The notes: generated by a model not told the origin, from the letters alone. DNA of 64,000 nt from Catellatospora citrea (GCF_003610235.1 NZ_RAPR01000001.1:248001-312000), one strand, 5' to 3'; positions 1 through 9,637 are shown, numbered from the stretch's first letter. Translations and numbers: made by a program.

Positions 1-3000
1 GGGCGAGGTTGTTCGTCGGCGGCGGCGGCGGTGCGCCGTCGCCGTAGACCTCGAACTCGAACAGCGAGTAGCCCCACGCGGTGCCGCGGGCCGTGCCGTT
101 GATCCGCACGTACCGGCCGGTCGCGGTGAGCCCCGTGTTGTCGTCGACCCCGCCGTCACCACCGGTGACCGTGCGTGCCGTCGTCCAGGTCGTGCCGTCG
201 GCCGAGGTCTGGATCTGGTACGCCGAACCGTACGCGGCCTCCCAGGTCAACTTGACCCGGTTGATCGCATACGACTGACCGAGGTCGACCTGGATCCACT
301 GCGGGTCGGCGAACGCGCTGCCCCACCGGGTGGTCAGCGAACCGTCGACCGCCGCCGACGCCACGTAGGCCCCCTCGACACTCGACGCCGTCGCCGGACG
401 GTTGAGGGCGAGGTTGCTCCCCGTCGGCGGCTGGGTGCCGCCGGCGGTGAACGTGAAGTCGTCGATGTCGAACAGCGAGCCGGTGGCGGCGCCGGTGAAC
501 ACCAGGTACAGCTGTTGCGTTCCGGCCGGCACGGTAACCGTGCCGGTCACGTCGACCCAGGTCTCCCAGCCGCCGGTCGGGGCGACCGGCACCGTGGACA
601 CGACCGTGCCGGTGGGCGAGCCGACCCGTACGGTCAGCGTGCCACCGACGCCGGCCGAGGCGACCCGCGCCTTGAACCCGGTGACGCCGGTCAGGTTGTA
701 CGGCGTGAACGAGATCCAGTCGCCGTTCTCGATGTAGCCGACGGCGTTGCCGCCGTGCGCGCTGGCCTTGGCGGCGATCTGGACACCGTTCATCGTGCTG
801 AAGTGCTCGGCCTGCCGGGTCCTGGGCTGCAGCTGGTGCTGGGCCTGGACCGCGACGCCGGTGGGCGGGGTGTAGACCGCGGCGAGCACCCCGAATATGT
901 TCGCGGCCGCGTCGTGCTCACCGTCGACCGTGGTCTGGATCGAGCCGGTGCAGCCGGTCTTGCTGGTGATGGGGTGTCCGTGGCTGTCGTGGCCGAGGAC
1001 GTAGTTGAGCACGACCCGGTTGCAGTCGACGGTGCCGACGTTCGGATCGGTGACCCGGATCTCGTAGGGCACCAGGTCACCGAACTGGAACACGGTGCCG
1101 TTGCCCGGGATGACGATCTGGATCCCCGCCCGGCCGACGCCGACGACGACGCTCGCCGTCGAGATCCGGCCGCCGGTGTCCCGCACCGTCAGCGTCGCGG
1201 TGTACTCGCCGTTGGCCGCGTACGTGAACGTCGGGTTGGCCGCGGTCGAGTCGGTGCTGCCGTTGCTGGTGAAGTCCCAGGCGTACGTGATCGCGTCGCC
1301 GTCCGGGTCGTTGCTGCCGGCCGAGCTGAACTGCACGGTCAGCGGTGCCGCGCCGGTGGACGGATTCGCCGCGGCCTGGGCGATCGGCGCCCGGTTGCCG
1401 CCGCTGTTGTACTCGATGCGGTAGACGGCCGAGTTAGCGTCGCCACCGAACCAGGTCGTGCCGTAGTCGAGCACGTACAGGGCGCCGTCCGGCCCGAACT
1501 CCAGGTCCATGATCGCGGTCCCGGACCACGGGATCGGCTCGATCGTGCCGGCGGTGCCGTTGGCGTTGATCGCGGCCGCCTTGATCCAACGGCTGGTGAA
1601 CTCGCCGAGGATGGCCTTGCCGTTGTAGGACGCCGGGAACTTCACGTCGGAGACCAGCGCCGGGTTGAAGTTGTAGACCGGGCCGCCCATCGGGCCGCCG
1701 CCACCCAGCTCGGGCCGCCAGGGTCCCGCGCCGCCGTACGGCAGCCAGGCGGCCTGCGACGGCGGAAGGGTGGTGATGCCCGTGTTGTTGCGCGAGTTGT
1801 TCGTCGGGCCGCCCGCACAGTTGAACAGACCGGCCGACGGACCGCTGGGGAACGTGTACTCGTGGTAGGGGGTGTTGTAGTTCGAGCAGTACGGCCAGCC
1901 GAAGTTGCCCGGCTGGGTGATCCGCTCGAACGCCACCGTGCCCGCCGGCCCCCGGTTAGGGTCGGCGCCGCCGTCGGGGCCGTAGTCACCGAGGTAGACG
2001 ACCCCGGTGGCCTTGTCGACGCTCATCCGGAACGGGTTGCGGAAGCCCATGGCGTACACCTCGGGCTTGGTGTTGGGCGTGCCCGGCGCGAACATGTTGC
2101 CGGCCGGGATGGTGTAGCCGCCGGTCGCGCCCGGCTTGATGCGCAGCACCTTGCCGCGCAGGTCGTTGCTGTTGCCCGCGGTGCGCTGCGCGTCGAACGC
2201 CGGGTTGCGGTCGGCCCGCTCGTCGATCGGCGCGGAGCCGCCCGAGTCGAACGGGTTGGTGTCGTCGCCGGTGGACAGGTACAGGTTGCCGGCCGCGTCG
2301 AAGTCGATGTCACCGCCGACGTGGCAGCACTGCCCCCGGCTGGTCGGCACGTCGAGGATCGTGACCTGCGACGCCGGGTCGATCGTGTTGTCGTCGCGCA
2401 CCGTGAACCGGGCCAGCTTGTTGGACCCGTTGAACGGGGCGAACTGTGCCGCCGTGCCGGTCGTCGGAGCGTCGCCGCCCGGGGTGCTCAGCGGGGGCGC
2501 GTAGTAGAGGTACACCCACCGGTTGCTGGCGAAGTTCGGGTCGGCCTTGATGCTCTGCAGACCCTCCTCGTCGTGGGTGTAGACCTGAAGGGTCAGCGCG
2601 ACCTTGGTGTTGCCGTTGACGTCGGTGTACCGGACGACGCCGTCGCGGGAGGTGTGCAGCACACCCCGGTTCGGCAGCACGGTCAGGCCCATCGGCTCGC
2701 CCGTCTCGGCCACCCCCTTGGCCAACGTCACCTGGTTGAACGTACCGACCGGCGGGGGGCCGCCGACCGTGCAGTTCCCGGTGCCCTGGGCCGCGTAGCG
2801 GATGCCGCCGAGCAGGTGGGTGCGGAAGTTGGCCTCGTTGAAGCTCTCCTGGGTGTGTCCCAGGCCGGTGTACCACGAGCGCCCGCCGTCGTAGGCGCGG
2901 CACCACGAGATCGGGTGGTCCGCGCCCATGCTGCCACCGGTGTACGTGGACTCGTCCAGATTGGCCAGCACGTGCACCGTCGAGCGCGGGTTGGTGCGGT

Positions 3001-3517
3001 AGTTGTACAGCTCGTCGGTGCGGTTCCAGTTCGTCGGCAGGCCCGCGGTGGACGGGTGGGCCGTGTCCTCGATGCGCACCGTCACCGGCTGGATCGCCGG
3101 GTGGCTGGCGAAGTACGCGCCCACCAGGCTGCCGTACCAGGGCCAGTCGTACTCGGTGTCGGACGCGGCGTGCACGCCGACGTACCCGCCGCCGGCGCGG
3201 ACGTAGCGCTCGAACGCGGCCTGCTGGGTCGCGTCGAGCACGTCGCCGGTGGTGGACAGCCAGATCACGGCCTTGAACCTGGCCAGGTTGGCGTCGTTGA
3301 ACTGCGTGGCGTCCTCGGTCGCCTCGACGGCGAAGTTGTTCTGCGTGCCGAGCTGCTGGATCGCGGTGATGCCCACCGGGATCGAGTCGTGCCGGAAGCC
3401 CGCGGTCTTGCTGAAGATCAGCAGGGTGAAGTCGGGGGCGGCCTGCGCAGGGGCGGCGTTGAACCCGACCCCGGCCAGCACGATGGTGACACAGAGCAGC
3501 ACTCTGCGTAGGAACAT
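1..3517 (-). CDS. Secreted ThuA / glucose-sorbosone dehydrogenase multidomain protein (C-terminus cut by window edge)
   Basis: The frame opens at an ATG at 3517 and stays open to position 1, so about 1,172 residues are visible and the end lies outside the window. Residues 1-25 form a signal peptide ending in AQA. Residues 27-250 match the ThuA-like fold (motif RAGGGYVGVH). Residues 255-700 resemble the PQQ-type glucose/sorbosone dehydrogenase propeller (motifs GGDIDFDAAGNLYLSTGD and YAMGFRNPFRMS). A PKD domain (705-790), a CBM6-like module (900-1020) and an F5/8 type C module (1030-1155) follow, and a further module begins at the edge. The domain set indicates an exported protein that binds polysaccharide and oxidises or processes sugars; the substrate is unknown. 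A LacI-type palindrome about 205 bp upstream may control it. Domain families are recognised from motifs; boundaries are approximate. Confidence 0.85.
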   Translation of the reverse strand, partial: MFLRRVLLCVTIVLAGVGFNAAPAQAAPDFTLLIFSKTAGFRHDSIPVGITAIQQLGTQNNFAVEATEDATQFNDANLARFKAVIWLSTTGDVLDATQQAAFERYVRAGGGYVGVHAASDTEYDWPWYGSLVGAYFASHPAIQPVTVRIEDTAHPSTAGLPTNWNRTDELYNYRTNPRSTVHVLANLDESTYTGGSMGADHPISWCRAYDGGRSWYTGLGHTQESFNEANFRTHLLGGIRYAAQGTGNCTVGGPPPVGTFNQVTLAKGVAETGEPMGLTVLPNRGVLHTSRDGVVRYTDVNGNTKVALTLQVYTHDEEGLQSIKADPNFASNRWVYLYYAPPLSTPGGDAPTTGTAAQFAPFNGSNKLARFTVRDDNTIDPASQVTILDVPTSRGQCCHVGGDIDFDAAGNLYLSTGDDTNPFDSGGSAPIDERADRNPAFDAQRTAGNSNDLRGKVLRIKPGATGGYTIPAGNMFAPGTPNTKPEVYAMGFRNPFRMSVDKATGVVYLGDYGPDGGADPNRGPAGTVAFERITQPGNFGWPYCSNYNTPYHEYTFPSGPSAGLFNCAGGPTNNSRNNTGITTLPPSQAAWLPYGGAGPWRPELGGGGPMGGPVYNFNPALVSDVKFPASYNGKAILGEFTSRWIKAAAINANGTAGTIEPIPWSGTAIMDLEFGPDGALYVLDYGTTWFGGDANSAVYRIEYNSGGNRAPIAQAAANPSTGAAPLTVQFSSAGSNDPDGDAITYAWDFTSNGSTDSTAANPTFTYAANGEYTATLTVRDTGGRISTASVVVGVGRAGIQIVIPGNGTVFQFGDLVPYEIRVTDPNVGTVDCNRVVLNYVLGHDSHGHPITSKTGCTGSIQTTVDGEHDAAANIFGVLAAVYTPPTGVAVQAQHQLQPRTRQAEHFSTMNGVQIAAKASAHGGNAVGYIENGDWISFTPYNLTGVTGFKARVASAGVGGTLTVRVGSPTGTVVSTVPVAPTGGWETWVDVTGTVTVPAGTQQLYLVFTGAATGSLFDIDDFTFTAGGTQPPTGSNLALNRPATASSVEGAYVASAAVDGSLTTRWGSAFADPQWIQVDLGQSYAINRVKLTWEAAYGSAYQIQTSADGTTWTTARTVTGGDGGVDDNTGLTATGRYVRINGTARGTAWGYSLFEFEVYGDGAPPPPPTNNLA

Positions 3518-3721
3518 GATCGGTTGCACCTCTCCCGTAGAGAGAAAATGAAGACGTGCGCCGATCACGTCTGGACGGTGAGCTGTCAGCCGCACCATGG
3601 CGCGGTGGACTCAGCCCGGGTTACCACTCAATGGACAGTGACGCATTCGCCCGGCACGGTGCAGTGGATGCGAGCCACGACCGAGGGGCTTGCGCGCCGT
3701 CACCTCCTCCGCGCTCGATTA

Positions 3722-3745
3722 CGCCAGGAGAGCGCTCTCCTGGCG
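3722..3745. promoter_or_regulatory. 24-bp perfect palindrome, LacI-family-type operator
   Basis: The two arms CGCCAGGAGAGC and GCTCTCCTGGCG are exact reverse complements with no spacer. The central GAGAGCGCTCTC, with its CG centre, is the usual look of LacI/GalR-family operators in actinomycetes. It lies about 205 bp upstream of the ThuA/dehydrogenase start, and the only other flanking gene (the desaturase) ends here, so the ThuA gene is the likely target. The rest of 3518-4018 shows no convincing gene. Confidence 0.6.
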
Positions 3746-4018
3746 AGGTGCAGACAGTTAAACAGACTCCCCCGCCGTTGTGAAGGCTCATCACGTGCCG
3801 CCCGCCAAGACCTATGACGACGGACACCTGCAACCTGGCAAGACGAACAGGCAGGCAGCCCCGTTGTCCTGCGGCCCTGGCGATGCGTCGGCAGCTGGTC
3901 GTGATGGGATGCGGTTCTTCTCACCCAGGCGGCGACCTGCTGAGCAGTCTGCGTCGGGGTGTCTGCTCCGGTGTGCAGGACGGTCGGGATGGTCTGGCCC
4001 ACGGGACCGGACGGAATC

Positions 4019-5044
4019 CTATTCTGCTCGCAGCGGCGCCCCGACGCGGTGCAGGTGTGTCAGTGCCTGCCGGTACGACGCGACGAGGCCCGACTCCGCA
4101 TAGGGCACGCCGATCTCGGCGCAGTACGCCCGCACGATCGGCTTGGCCCGGCGCAGGTTCGGCGTGGGCATGTTCGGGAACAGGTGGTGCTCGATCTGGT
4201 GGTTGAGCCCGCCGAGCGCCAGGTCGAGCAGCCGCCCGCCCGACACGTTGCGGGACGTGATCACCTGCTTGCGCAGGTAGTCCATGTCGTCGGTGGCCAT
4301 CGGCATGCCTTTGTGGTTGGGCGCGAACGTGCAGCCGAGGTAGAGGCCGAACAGCCCTTGGTGGACGGCGATGAAGGCGAGTGCCTTGCCCGGCGGCAGC
4401 ATCGCGACAGCGACGCCGAGATAGCCGAGCACGTGCACGGTGAACAGCGCGATCTCCGCTGCCCGGTGCCGGATCCCGCGACGGCGCAGGGCACGCGCAC
4501 CGGCCACGTGCAGGTTCATCCCCTCCAGCAGCAGCAGCGGGAAGAACAGGTATGCCTGGTAGCGACCGATGAGGCGGGGCACGCCCCTACTGGCCCGCGC
4601 CTGGTCGGTGGACCAGATCAGGATGTCGGGCGCGACGTCGGGGTCGTGGTCCTCGTGGTTCGGGTTGGCGTGGTGGCGGGTGTGCTTGTCCATCCACCAG
4701 CCGTAGCTCATGCCGATGCCGAGATTGCCGGCGAGGAGCCCGGCGATCTCGCTCGGCCTGCGGGAGGTGAAGACCTGACGGTGCGCGAGGTCGTGGGCGA
4801 CGAGGGCCACCTGGGCGTAGACCACGGCGAGCGCGGCGGCGACGAGCAGCTGCCACCAGGAGTCGCCGATCAGCGCGAAGGCGGCCCACGCCCCGGCGTA
4901 CGCCGCGACCACGAGGCCGATGCGCAGCGCGTAGTAGCCTGCTTGCCGGTCGAGCAGGCCGGCCTTCTTGATCCGCTCCGACAGGTGCGCGAAGTCGCTG
5001 CCCCGGGTGGCCGGGGGGCGGTCCGCGATCATGGCTTGACTCAT
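4019..5044 (-). CDS. Membrane fatty-acid (acyl) desaturase
   Basis: A 341-residue integral-membrane di-iron desaturase that introduces a double bond into an acyl chain using O2 and an electron donor. All three histidine boxes are present: HDLAHR (about 84-89), HTRHH (121-125) and HQIEHH (282-287). Hydrophobic stretches near 41-80 and in the 100-120 and 190-250 regions fit the usual membrane topology. The frame could be extended to 5173, but that would place a 17-bp terminator hairpin (5131-5170) inside the coding region, so the ATG at 5044 is preferred; a GCGAGG lies 10-15 nt upstream of it. It sits alone between two ThuA-type genes with no coupled reductase or ferredoxin in view. Chain specificity (acyl-CoA, lipid or ACP-bound) cannot be told. 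Confidence 0.9.
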   Translation of the reverse strand: MSQAMIADRPPATRGSDFAHLSERIKKAGLLDRQAGYYALRIGLVVAAYAGAWAAFALIGDSWWQLLVAAALAVVYAQVALVAHDLAHRQVFTSRRPSEIAGLLAGNLGIGMSYGWWMDKHTRHHANPNHEDHDPDVAPDILIWSTDQARASRGVPRLIGRYQAYLFFPLLLLEGMNLHVAGARALRRRGIRHRAAEIALFTVHVLGYLGVAVAMLPPGKALAFIAVHQGLFGLYLGCTFAPNHKGMPMATDDMDYLRKQVITSRNVSGGRLLDLALGGLNHQIEHHLFPNMPTPNLRRAKPIVRAYCAEIGVPYAESGLVASYRQALTHLHRVGAPLRAE

Positions 5045-5130
5045 GTGTTCGAGCCTCGCGAACGTGACCTTGATAAGGAATCCCGCACGCCCCCTGCTCG
5101 GGGGTAGGGACAACCACACCTCTTCCGACC

Positions 5131-5170
5131 ACGACGTGGGCCCCGGGAGGAATCCCGGGGCCCACGTCGT
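5131..5170 (-). terminator. Strong intrinsic hairpin terminator
   Basis: A perfect 17-bp stem (5131-5147 with 5154-5170) with a 6-nt loop AGGAAT. It lies 24 bp past the stop of the ThuA/galactose-oxidase gene and there is no clear U tract, as is common in high-GC actinobacteria. It also separates that transcript from the desaturase gene. Confidence 0.85.
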
Positions 5171-5194
5171 CATGTCGCTACGACAACGGCGCGT

Positions 5195-8100
5195 TCATCG
5201 GCGACCCGCGTACAGCTGTGTCACCTGCTCGGCGCTGAGTTCGTAACCGTACAGCCGGAAGTCGTCGATCAACCCGTCGAACCTCGCGTCCCCCCAGCTC
5301 GTGCCACCGATGAAGTTGGCCGTGGTGGTGCCGCCCACGCCCACGTCACCGATGCCGATGGTGAAATCGGTGCGAGTTGCCTGCAGGACGCCGTTGAAGT
5401 AGATCTTCCCGGTCGATCCGTTCATCGTGAACACCACGTGCGTCCACGCGTTGAGCGGCAGGTCCCTGCCCGCACCGAGCAGGAGCCTTTCCTGCGTGGC
5501 CACCCCCGCTGCCTTGAACGTCGCCCCGAACCCGGTGGTCGTGCCGTTCGTGGACGACTGGAGCAGGAAGAACGTGTCCGTGCTGCTGCCGATCTGGACC
5601 AGCGGGACCCAGCTCGGCAGCGTGTCCGGCCGTGCCCAGAAGGACACGGTGAACTGCTCGTCCAGTCCGGCCGCGATGTTGTCGGCCATCTTCACGTGGT
5701 TGTTCGTGCTCGCGGCGCCGCCCGGCAGCGACACCGCGCTGCCGTACTGCCCGGCTGCGCTCCAGCCGGTCGTACCCAGGAAGGAGGCTGCGCCGATCGA
5801 CGACTTCGCGCCCGTGTTCGCGGCGGAAGTGCCCGTGTTCTCGTCGAAGGTGTACCGGACGGCGACGCCTTCGTTGTACATCGCGGCGATGTCCGCCGCG
5901 GTCAGCGTGGACGTGTACAGGCGTACGTCGTCCATCAGGCCGTCGAACGCCGCATCCCCGTAGCCGTTGCGACCCAGCCAGTTGTTGGCCGTCGGACCGA
6001 CCTCGGTCATGCCTACGGTCAGGTCGGTGCGGGTCGCGATCACCACGCCGTTGAGGTACAGCGTGCCGATCGAGCCCTGCCGGGTGAAGGCCACGTGGCT
6101 CCACTGGTTGACGGCCACGTCCTGCGCCGGGGTGGCGAAGACCCGCTCCTCGGGGCCGGTCTTGCCCTTGAAGGTGACGGCGAGTCCGGTGCTGCCGCCG
6201 GCCTGGGTCTGCATCTGGATCTGGTAGTAGCTCCCGGCGGAGCCGAGTCCGTCACCGATGTGGAACAGGCCGGTCCAGTTGGACTTCGTGTCAGGGCGAA
6301 CCCATAGGCTGGTGGAGAAGTTCGCCGCGCCCTGCAGCAGGTTGTCCGGCAGGTCCACCGCGTTGGCGGTGCTGCCACCGGGCAGGTTGATCGCCTTGCC
6401 GAGGACACCGTTGACGGACCAGCCGGTGGTGCCGGTCAGGACGGCAGAACCCGCGCTGACGGAGCCGGTGTTGGCGGCGGTCGTGCCCTGGCCCTCCTCG
6501 AACTCGTAACGCACCGGGATGCCCGTGGCGGGCGGCGGGGCGTTGTCACCGACGATCACCAGATCGTCGATCATCAGGCTGGCGCCGCCGGTCCCCGTCA
6601 GGGTGAGCGTCTGCGAGGCAGTCGCGGCCGTGAAGGTGCCGGAGTAGGTGCCGTAGGCGGCTGTCGACGGCAACGCTGTCGTGGCGGTCAGCGTGGTGCT
6701 CAGGCTGCCGATCGACAGTGTCGCCGTCGCCGCGGCGGTTCCGCTCGACCGGGCGTCGCGGGCGTAGCGCAGCGATATCCGGTAGGTGGCTCCGGGGGTG
6801 AGGTCGCTGACCGTGCGCCTGATGCTGCCCGAGGTGCCCAGGGCCAGCTGGTAGCCGGTGAAGCCGAGGCCGCCCTGGCCGGTGGCGTTGCCGCGCACCA
6901 GCTGGACCTGGCTGACGACGGTCCACGGCACCATCCGGCTGTTGCCGGCGGCGACGTCGACGGTCGCGGGCGGGTTGTTGGTGCGCCACTCGGCGGGCAG
7001 GCGCGGGTACTCGAACTGGTCGACGACCCGCGGGTTGAGCTGCGTCATGATCACAGCAGGGTCGATCTTGATGATCTTCGCGACCGACGGGGTGCCGGCG
7101 GCGTCGAAGACGAACAGCATGTACGCACCGGGCGGCGCGTAGTTGCCGTTGAGCGGCGACGTGATGCTGACCGTGCCACCGGACTGGGTGAACGCCAGGT
7201 TCTGGAAGTTCTGGTCGTTGTTGAACCCGTGCGTCACGGAACCGTTGCGGACCAGCGCGACCTTGGAGACAGTGCCCGTCGCGGCGATCTGGAAGGTGCC
7301 GTTGTAGCCGATCTTCGCCGGCGCGGTGTTGATCACCGGGCGGGGGGCGGGGTTGTTGCCGTCGAACAGGTACGACGGGGAGTAGTACTCCACGTCGGTG
7401 TAGTTGCGCGGACCGGGCGCGCCGCCGCCGCCGATCATCACCCGGCCGTCGGGCAGGAGCAGGGCGGTGGAGTGGTAGAGCCGGGCGCGCTCGTTCGGGA
7501 TGACGACCTCGGTCCAGGCGCCGGTGTCCGGGTTCCAGATCTCGGGGTTGGTGACGTAGCCGCCGTTGCCGTTGTTCTCCCGGCCGCCGCCGGTGACCAG
7601 CACGCGGCCGTCGGGCAGCAGCGTCGAGGTCGCCCAGTGGCGCTGGTACTTCATCGGCTGGGTCGCGGTGACGACCGGGTTGGCGGTGCCGCCGGTGATG
7701 TCGATGACGAAGCCGGCACGGGCGCCGTCGGGGCCGCCGCCGTTGCCCCACCAGCCGCCGCCGACCTGCAGGATCTTGCCAGGGCGGTACATCGTGGCGG
7801 TGGACGTGGCGCCGACCGGGTTGCCGTTGGCGCCCTGGTTGGAGATGTTGGTGGGCAGGGTGCCGCGCAGCGTCAGCTGGCCGGTGCCGCTGTTGCCGTA
7901 CGGGTTGAGCTCGTACATCTGCGTGCCGGTGAGGTTGAACAGCGTCCCGGTGGTCGGGGACACGAACGCGCGCGGGTACCACCAGCGGTTCTCGTCCGCG
8001 CCGGCGTGGTCGGACCCGCCGTCACCGTACGCGGCCGAGTTCGTCGCCCCGGTGAGCTTCTTCCAGCCCGAGCCCTGCTCGGGGGTGTAGATCTCCGGGG

Positions 8101-9493
8101 TGAGGACACCGCGCCCGCCCGGTCCACCGGTGAGGCTGCCACCCTGCACGACGACGTCGCCGTTGGGCATGGTCGTTCCGGTCGGGTACCAGCGCGGGTA
8201 GTTCATGGGCGCTTCGTTCTGCAGCCCGTTGTTGGTGGAGTAGCTGGTGACGCCGATCGCGCCGTCGTTGGGGGCGTTGCCGCCCATGCCGTCGTCGCCG
8301 CCGACCGTCATGGTGGAGTGGTCGTGCGGGGACTGCACCTGCATGGCGCAGAACAGGTCGGTGTACGTGGTGTTGGGCAGGATGCCGTTGCGCAGGTTCG
8401 CCAGGGTGCGCGGCTGGGCGGGGTCCCAGACGTCGACCTCCATCTGGCCGCCCTGCGTGACGGAGTCGTTGCCGGTCCAGTCGTACGGCGTGGTGTCGGT
8501 GCCCCAGCCGCCGACGCTGCCGAAGGACTGCACCCGGCCGTCCGAGGTCAGCGCCATGTTGATCGGGACCAGCGGCCACGGGGTGACGCCGCTCCAGGAG
8601 CCGGCCTGGTCCTTCGTGGGCGGCGAGCAGTCCGCGGCCAGCAGCTTGGCGGCGTAGGCCAGACCGTTCTTCATCTGTGCGAGCATGTAGGACTCGCTGT
8701 ACGCGGTGCCCTCGTGGCCCATGGAGGTGTACCAGGACCGGCCGGAGTCGATCGTCTGGCACCAGGTGACCGGGTGCATGGAGCCCTGGCGGCCCATGCC
8801 GTAGGAGGACTCGTCGGCCTGGATGAGAGTGCGCACCCAGGGCGCCGGGTTGACGACCCAGTCGTACCACTCGTCGCTGCGGGTGAGGCTGGCCGTCACG
8901 CCCTGGGTGAGCGGGTGGCCGGTGTTCGTCACGAACACGCGGCCCGGCCGCACGCCGGGGTTCTCCGGGTGGCCTTCGGACACGGCGCCGACGAGGCGGG
9001 CGTAGAACGGGTTGACGTCGTGCTCGCTCTCACCGACCGACCAGCCGGTGTAGTGCATGCCCATGAAGCCGCCGCCGCCGCGGATGTAGGCCTCCAGCGC
9101 GGAGCGCTGCGAAGCATTGAACAGGACGCCACCGGTCTGCGCGAAGACGACCGTGTCGCGGATGGCGAGGTTCGCGGTGTTGAACGCCGCGGGGTCCTCG
9201 GTCTCCTGGATGTCCACCGGCTGGCCGTACTGCGTGCCGAGCTGGTTGGCCAGGTCCCGCACGGCCTGGCGGGCCTGCACGTTGGAGGCGTGGAAGTTGG
9301 GCTTGTAGAACAGCAGGACGCTGAGCCGACCGTCGTCGGCGGGGGCGGCGTGGGCTGCGGCGGGGCCGGTCAGCAACCCGGCGACCGTGGCCAGCGCGAC
9401 GAACGTCGCGGCGGCCCGGCCGGACCGGCCTCCGAACCATCGTTCGAGTTGCGCAAATAGGAGGGAGCGGGCAGACCTGCGGGGCACTTTCAT
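5195..9493 (-). CDS. Secreted ThuA / galactose (glyoxal) oxidase-like protein with two LamG domains
   Basis: A 1,432-residue exported protein. A long twin-arginine-like N-region (residues 1-25) and hydrophobic core end in AHA near residue 50. Residues 55-290 are a ThuA-like domain (motif IRGGGGFMGMHYTG). Residues 300-700 are a kelch-type galactose/glyoxal oxidase propeller, followed by a DUF1929 domain (about 715-815). Candidate copper-radical residues are visible: Cys in LFCAMQV, Tyr in RWYPTGT, Tyr-His in RLYHSTALLLPDG (about 671) and His in VTHGFNNDQ. A beta-sandwich module (840-985) and two LamG domains (991-1205, 1211-1432) follow. It probably oxidises primary alcohols or aldehydes of extracellular carbohydrate, making H2O2. 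A GTTC-N8-GAAC site 130 bp upstream suggests co-control with the kdu operon. The fusion of ThuA to an oxidase is the notable point. Confidence 0.88.
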   Translation of the reverse strand: MKVPRRSARSLLFAQLERWFGGRSGRAAATFVALATVAGLLTGPAAAHAAPADDGRLSVLLFYKPNFHASNVQARQAVRDLANQLGTQYGQPVDIQETEDPAAFNTANLAIRDTVVFAQTGGVLFNASQRSALEAYIRGGGGFMGMHYTGWSVGESEHDVNPFYARLVGAVSEGHPENPGVRPGRVFVTNTGHPLTQGVTASLTRSDEWYDWVVNPAPWVRTLIQADESSYGMGRQGSMHPVTWCQTIDSGRSWYTSMGHEGTAYSESYMLAQMKNGLAYAAKLLAADCSPPTKDQAGSWSGVTPWPLVPINMALTSDGRVQSFGSVGGWGTDTTPYDWTGNDSVTQGGQMEVDVWDPAQPRTLANLRNGILPNTTYTDLFCAMQVQSPHDHSTMTVGGDDGMGGNAPNDGAIGVTSYSTNNGLQNEAPMNYPRWYPTGTTMPNGDVVVQGGSLTGGPGGRGVLTPEIYTPEQGSGWKKLTGATNSAAYGDGGSDHAGADENRWWYPRAFVSPTTGTLFNLTGTQMYELNPYGNSGTGQLTLRGTLPTNISNQGANGNPVGATSTATMYRPGKILQVGGGWWGNGGGPDGARAGFVIDITGGTANPVVTATQPMKYQRHWATSTLLPDGRVLVTGGGRENNGNGGYVTNPEIWNPDTGAWTEVVIPNERARLYHSTALLLPDGRVMIGGGGAPGPRNYTDVEYYSPSYLFDGNNPAPRPVINTAPAKIGYNGTFQIAATGTVSKVALVRNGSVTHGFNNDQNFQNLAFTQSGGTVSITSPLNGNYAPPGAYMLFVFDAAGTPSVAKIIKIDPAVIMTQLNPRVVDQFEYPRLPAEWRTNNPPATVDVAAGNSRMVPWTVVSQVQLVRGNATGQGGLGFTGYQLALGTSGSIRRTVSDLTPGATYRISLRYARDARSSGTAAATATLSIGSLSTTLTATTALPSTAAYGTYSGTFTAATASQTLTLTGTGGASLMIDDLVIVGDNAPPPATGIPVRYEFEEGQGTTAANTGSVSAGSAVLTGTTGWSVNGVLGKAINLPGGSTANAVDLPDNLLQGAANFSTSLWVRPDTKSNWTGLFHIGDGLGSAGSYYQIQMQTQAGGSTGLAVTFKGKTGPEERVFATPAQDVAVNQWSHVAFTRQGSIGTLYLNGVVIATRTDLTVGMTEVGPTANNWLGRNGYGDAAFDGLMDDVRLYTSTLTAADIAAMYNEGVAVRYTFDENTGTSAANTGAKSSIGAASFLGTTGWSAAGQYGSAVSLPGGAASTNNHVKMADNIAAGLDEQFTVSFWARPDTLPSWVPLVQIGSSTDTFFLLQSSTNGTTTGFGATFKAAGVATQERLLLGAGRDLPLNAWTHVVFTMNGSTGKIYFNGVLQATRTDFTIGIGDVGVGGTTTANFIGGTSWGDARFDGLIDDFRLYGYELSAEQVTQLYAGRR

Positions 9494-9621
9494 AAGAGAT
9501 CCCTTGAGGTTCGGCGGGCGTGACGGCGAGGACGGATTCCGCCACGGAAGCCTGAACGTAAGACACTCGTGAATGGAATGTCAAGAACTGAGTCTACATA
9601 CATGAACGAGCTTTTCTCTTC

Positions 9622-9637
9622 GTTCTTATATGTGAAC
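9622..9637. promoter_or_regulatory. GTTC-N8-GAAC palindrome, candidate IclR-regulon site
   Basis: The sequence is GTTCTTATATGTGAAC. It lies 129 bp upstream of the ThuA/galactose-oxidase start and shares TATGTGAACT with the sites beside kduI and iclR. A weaker relative ending in CATGAAC sits at 9592-9607. Confidence 0.55.

Noticed and set aside
515..3511. A 998-codon plus-strand reading frame
   Set aside because: It is antisense to the ThuA/dehydrogenase gene and has an Arg/Val/Gly-rich composition without domains, as expected for a shadow frame in GC-rich coding DNA.
5045..5173. N-terminal extension of the desaturase to an ATG at 5173
   Set aside because: It would translate through a 17-bp perfect terminator hairpin that belongs to the upstream gene.
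7229..9460. A 743-codon plus-strand reading frame
   Set aside because: It is antisense to the ThuA/galactose-oxidase protein, which has clear domains; no start signal or homology is visible.
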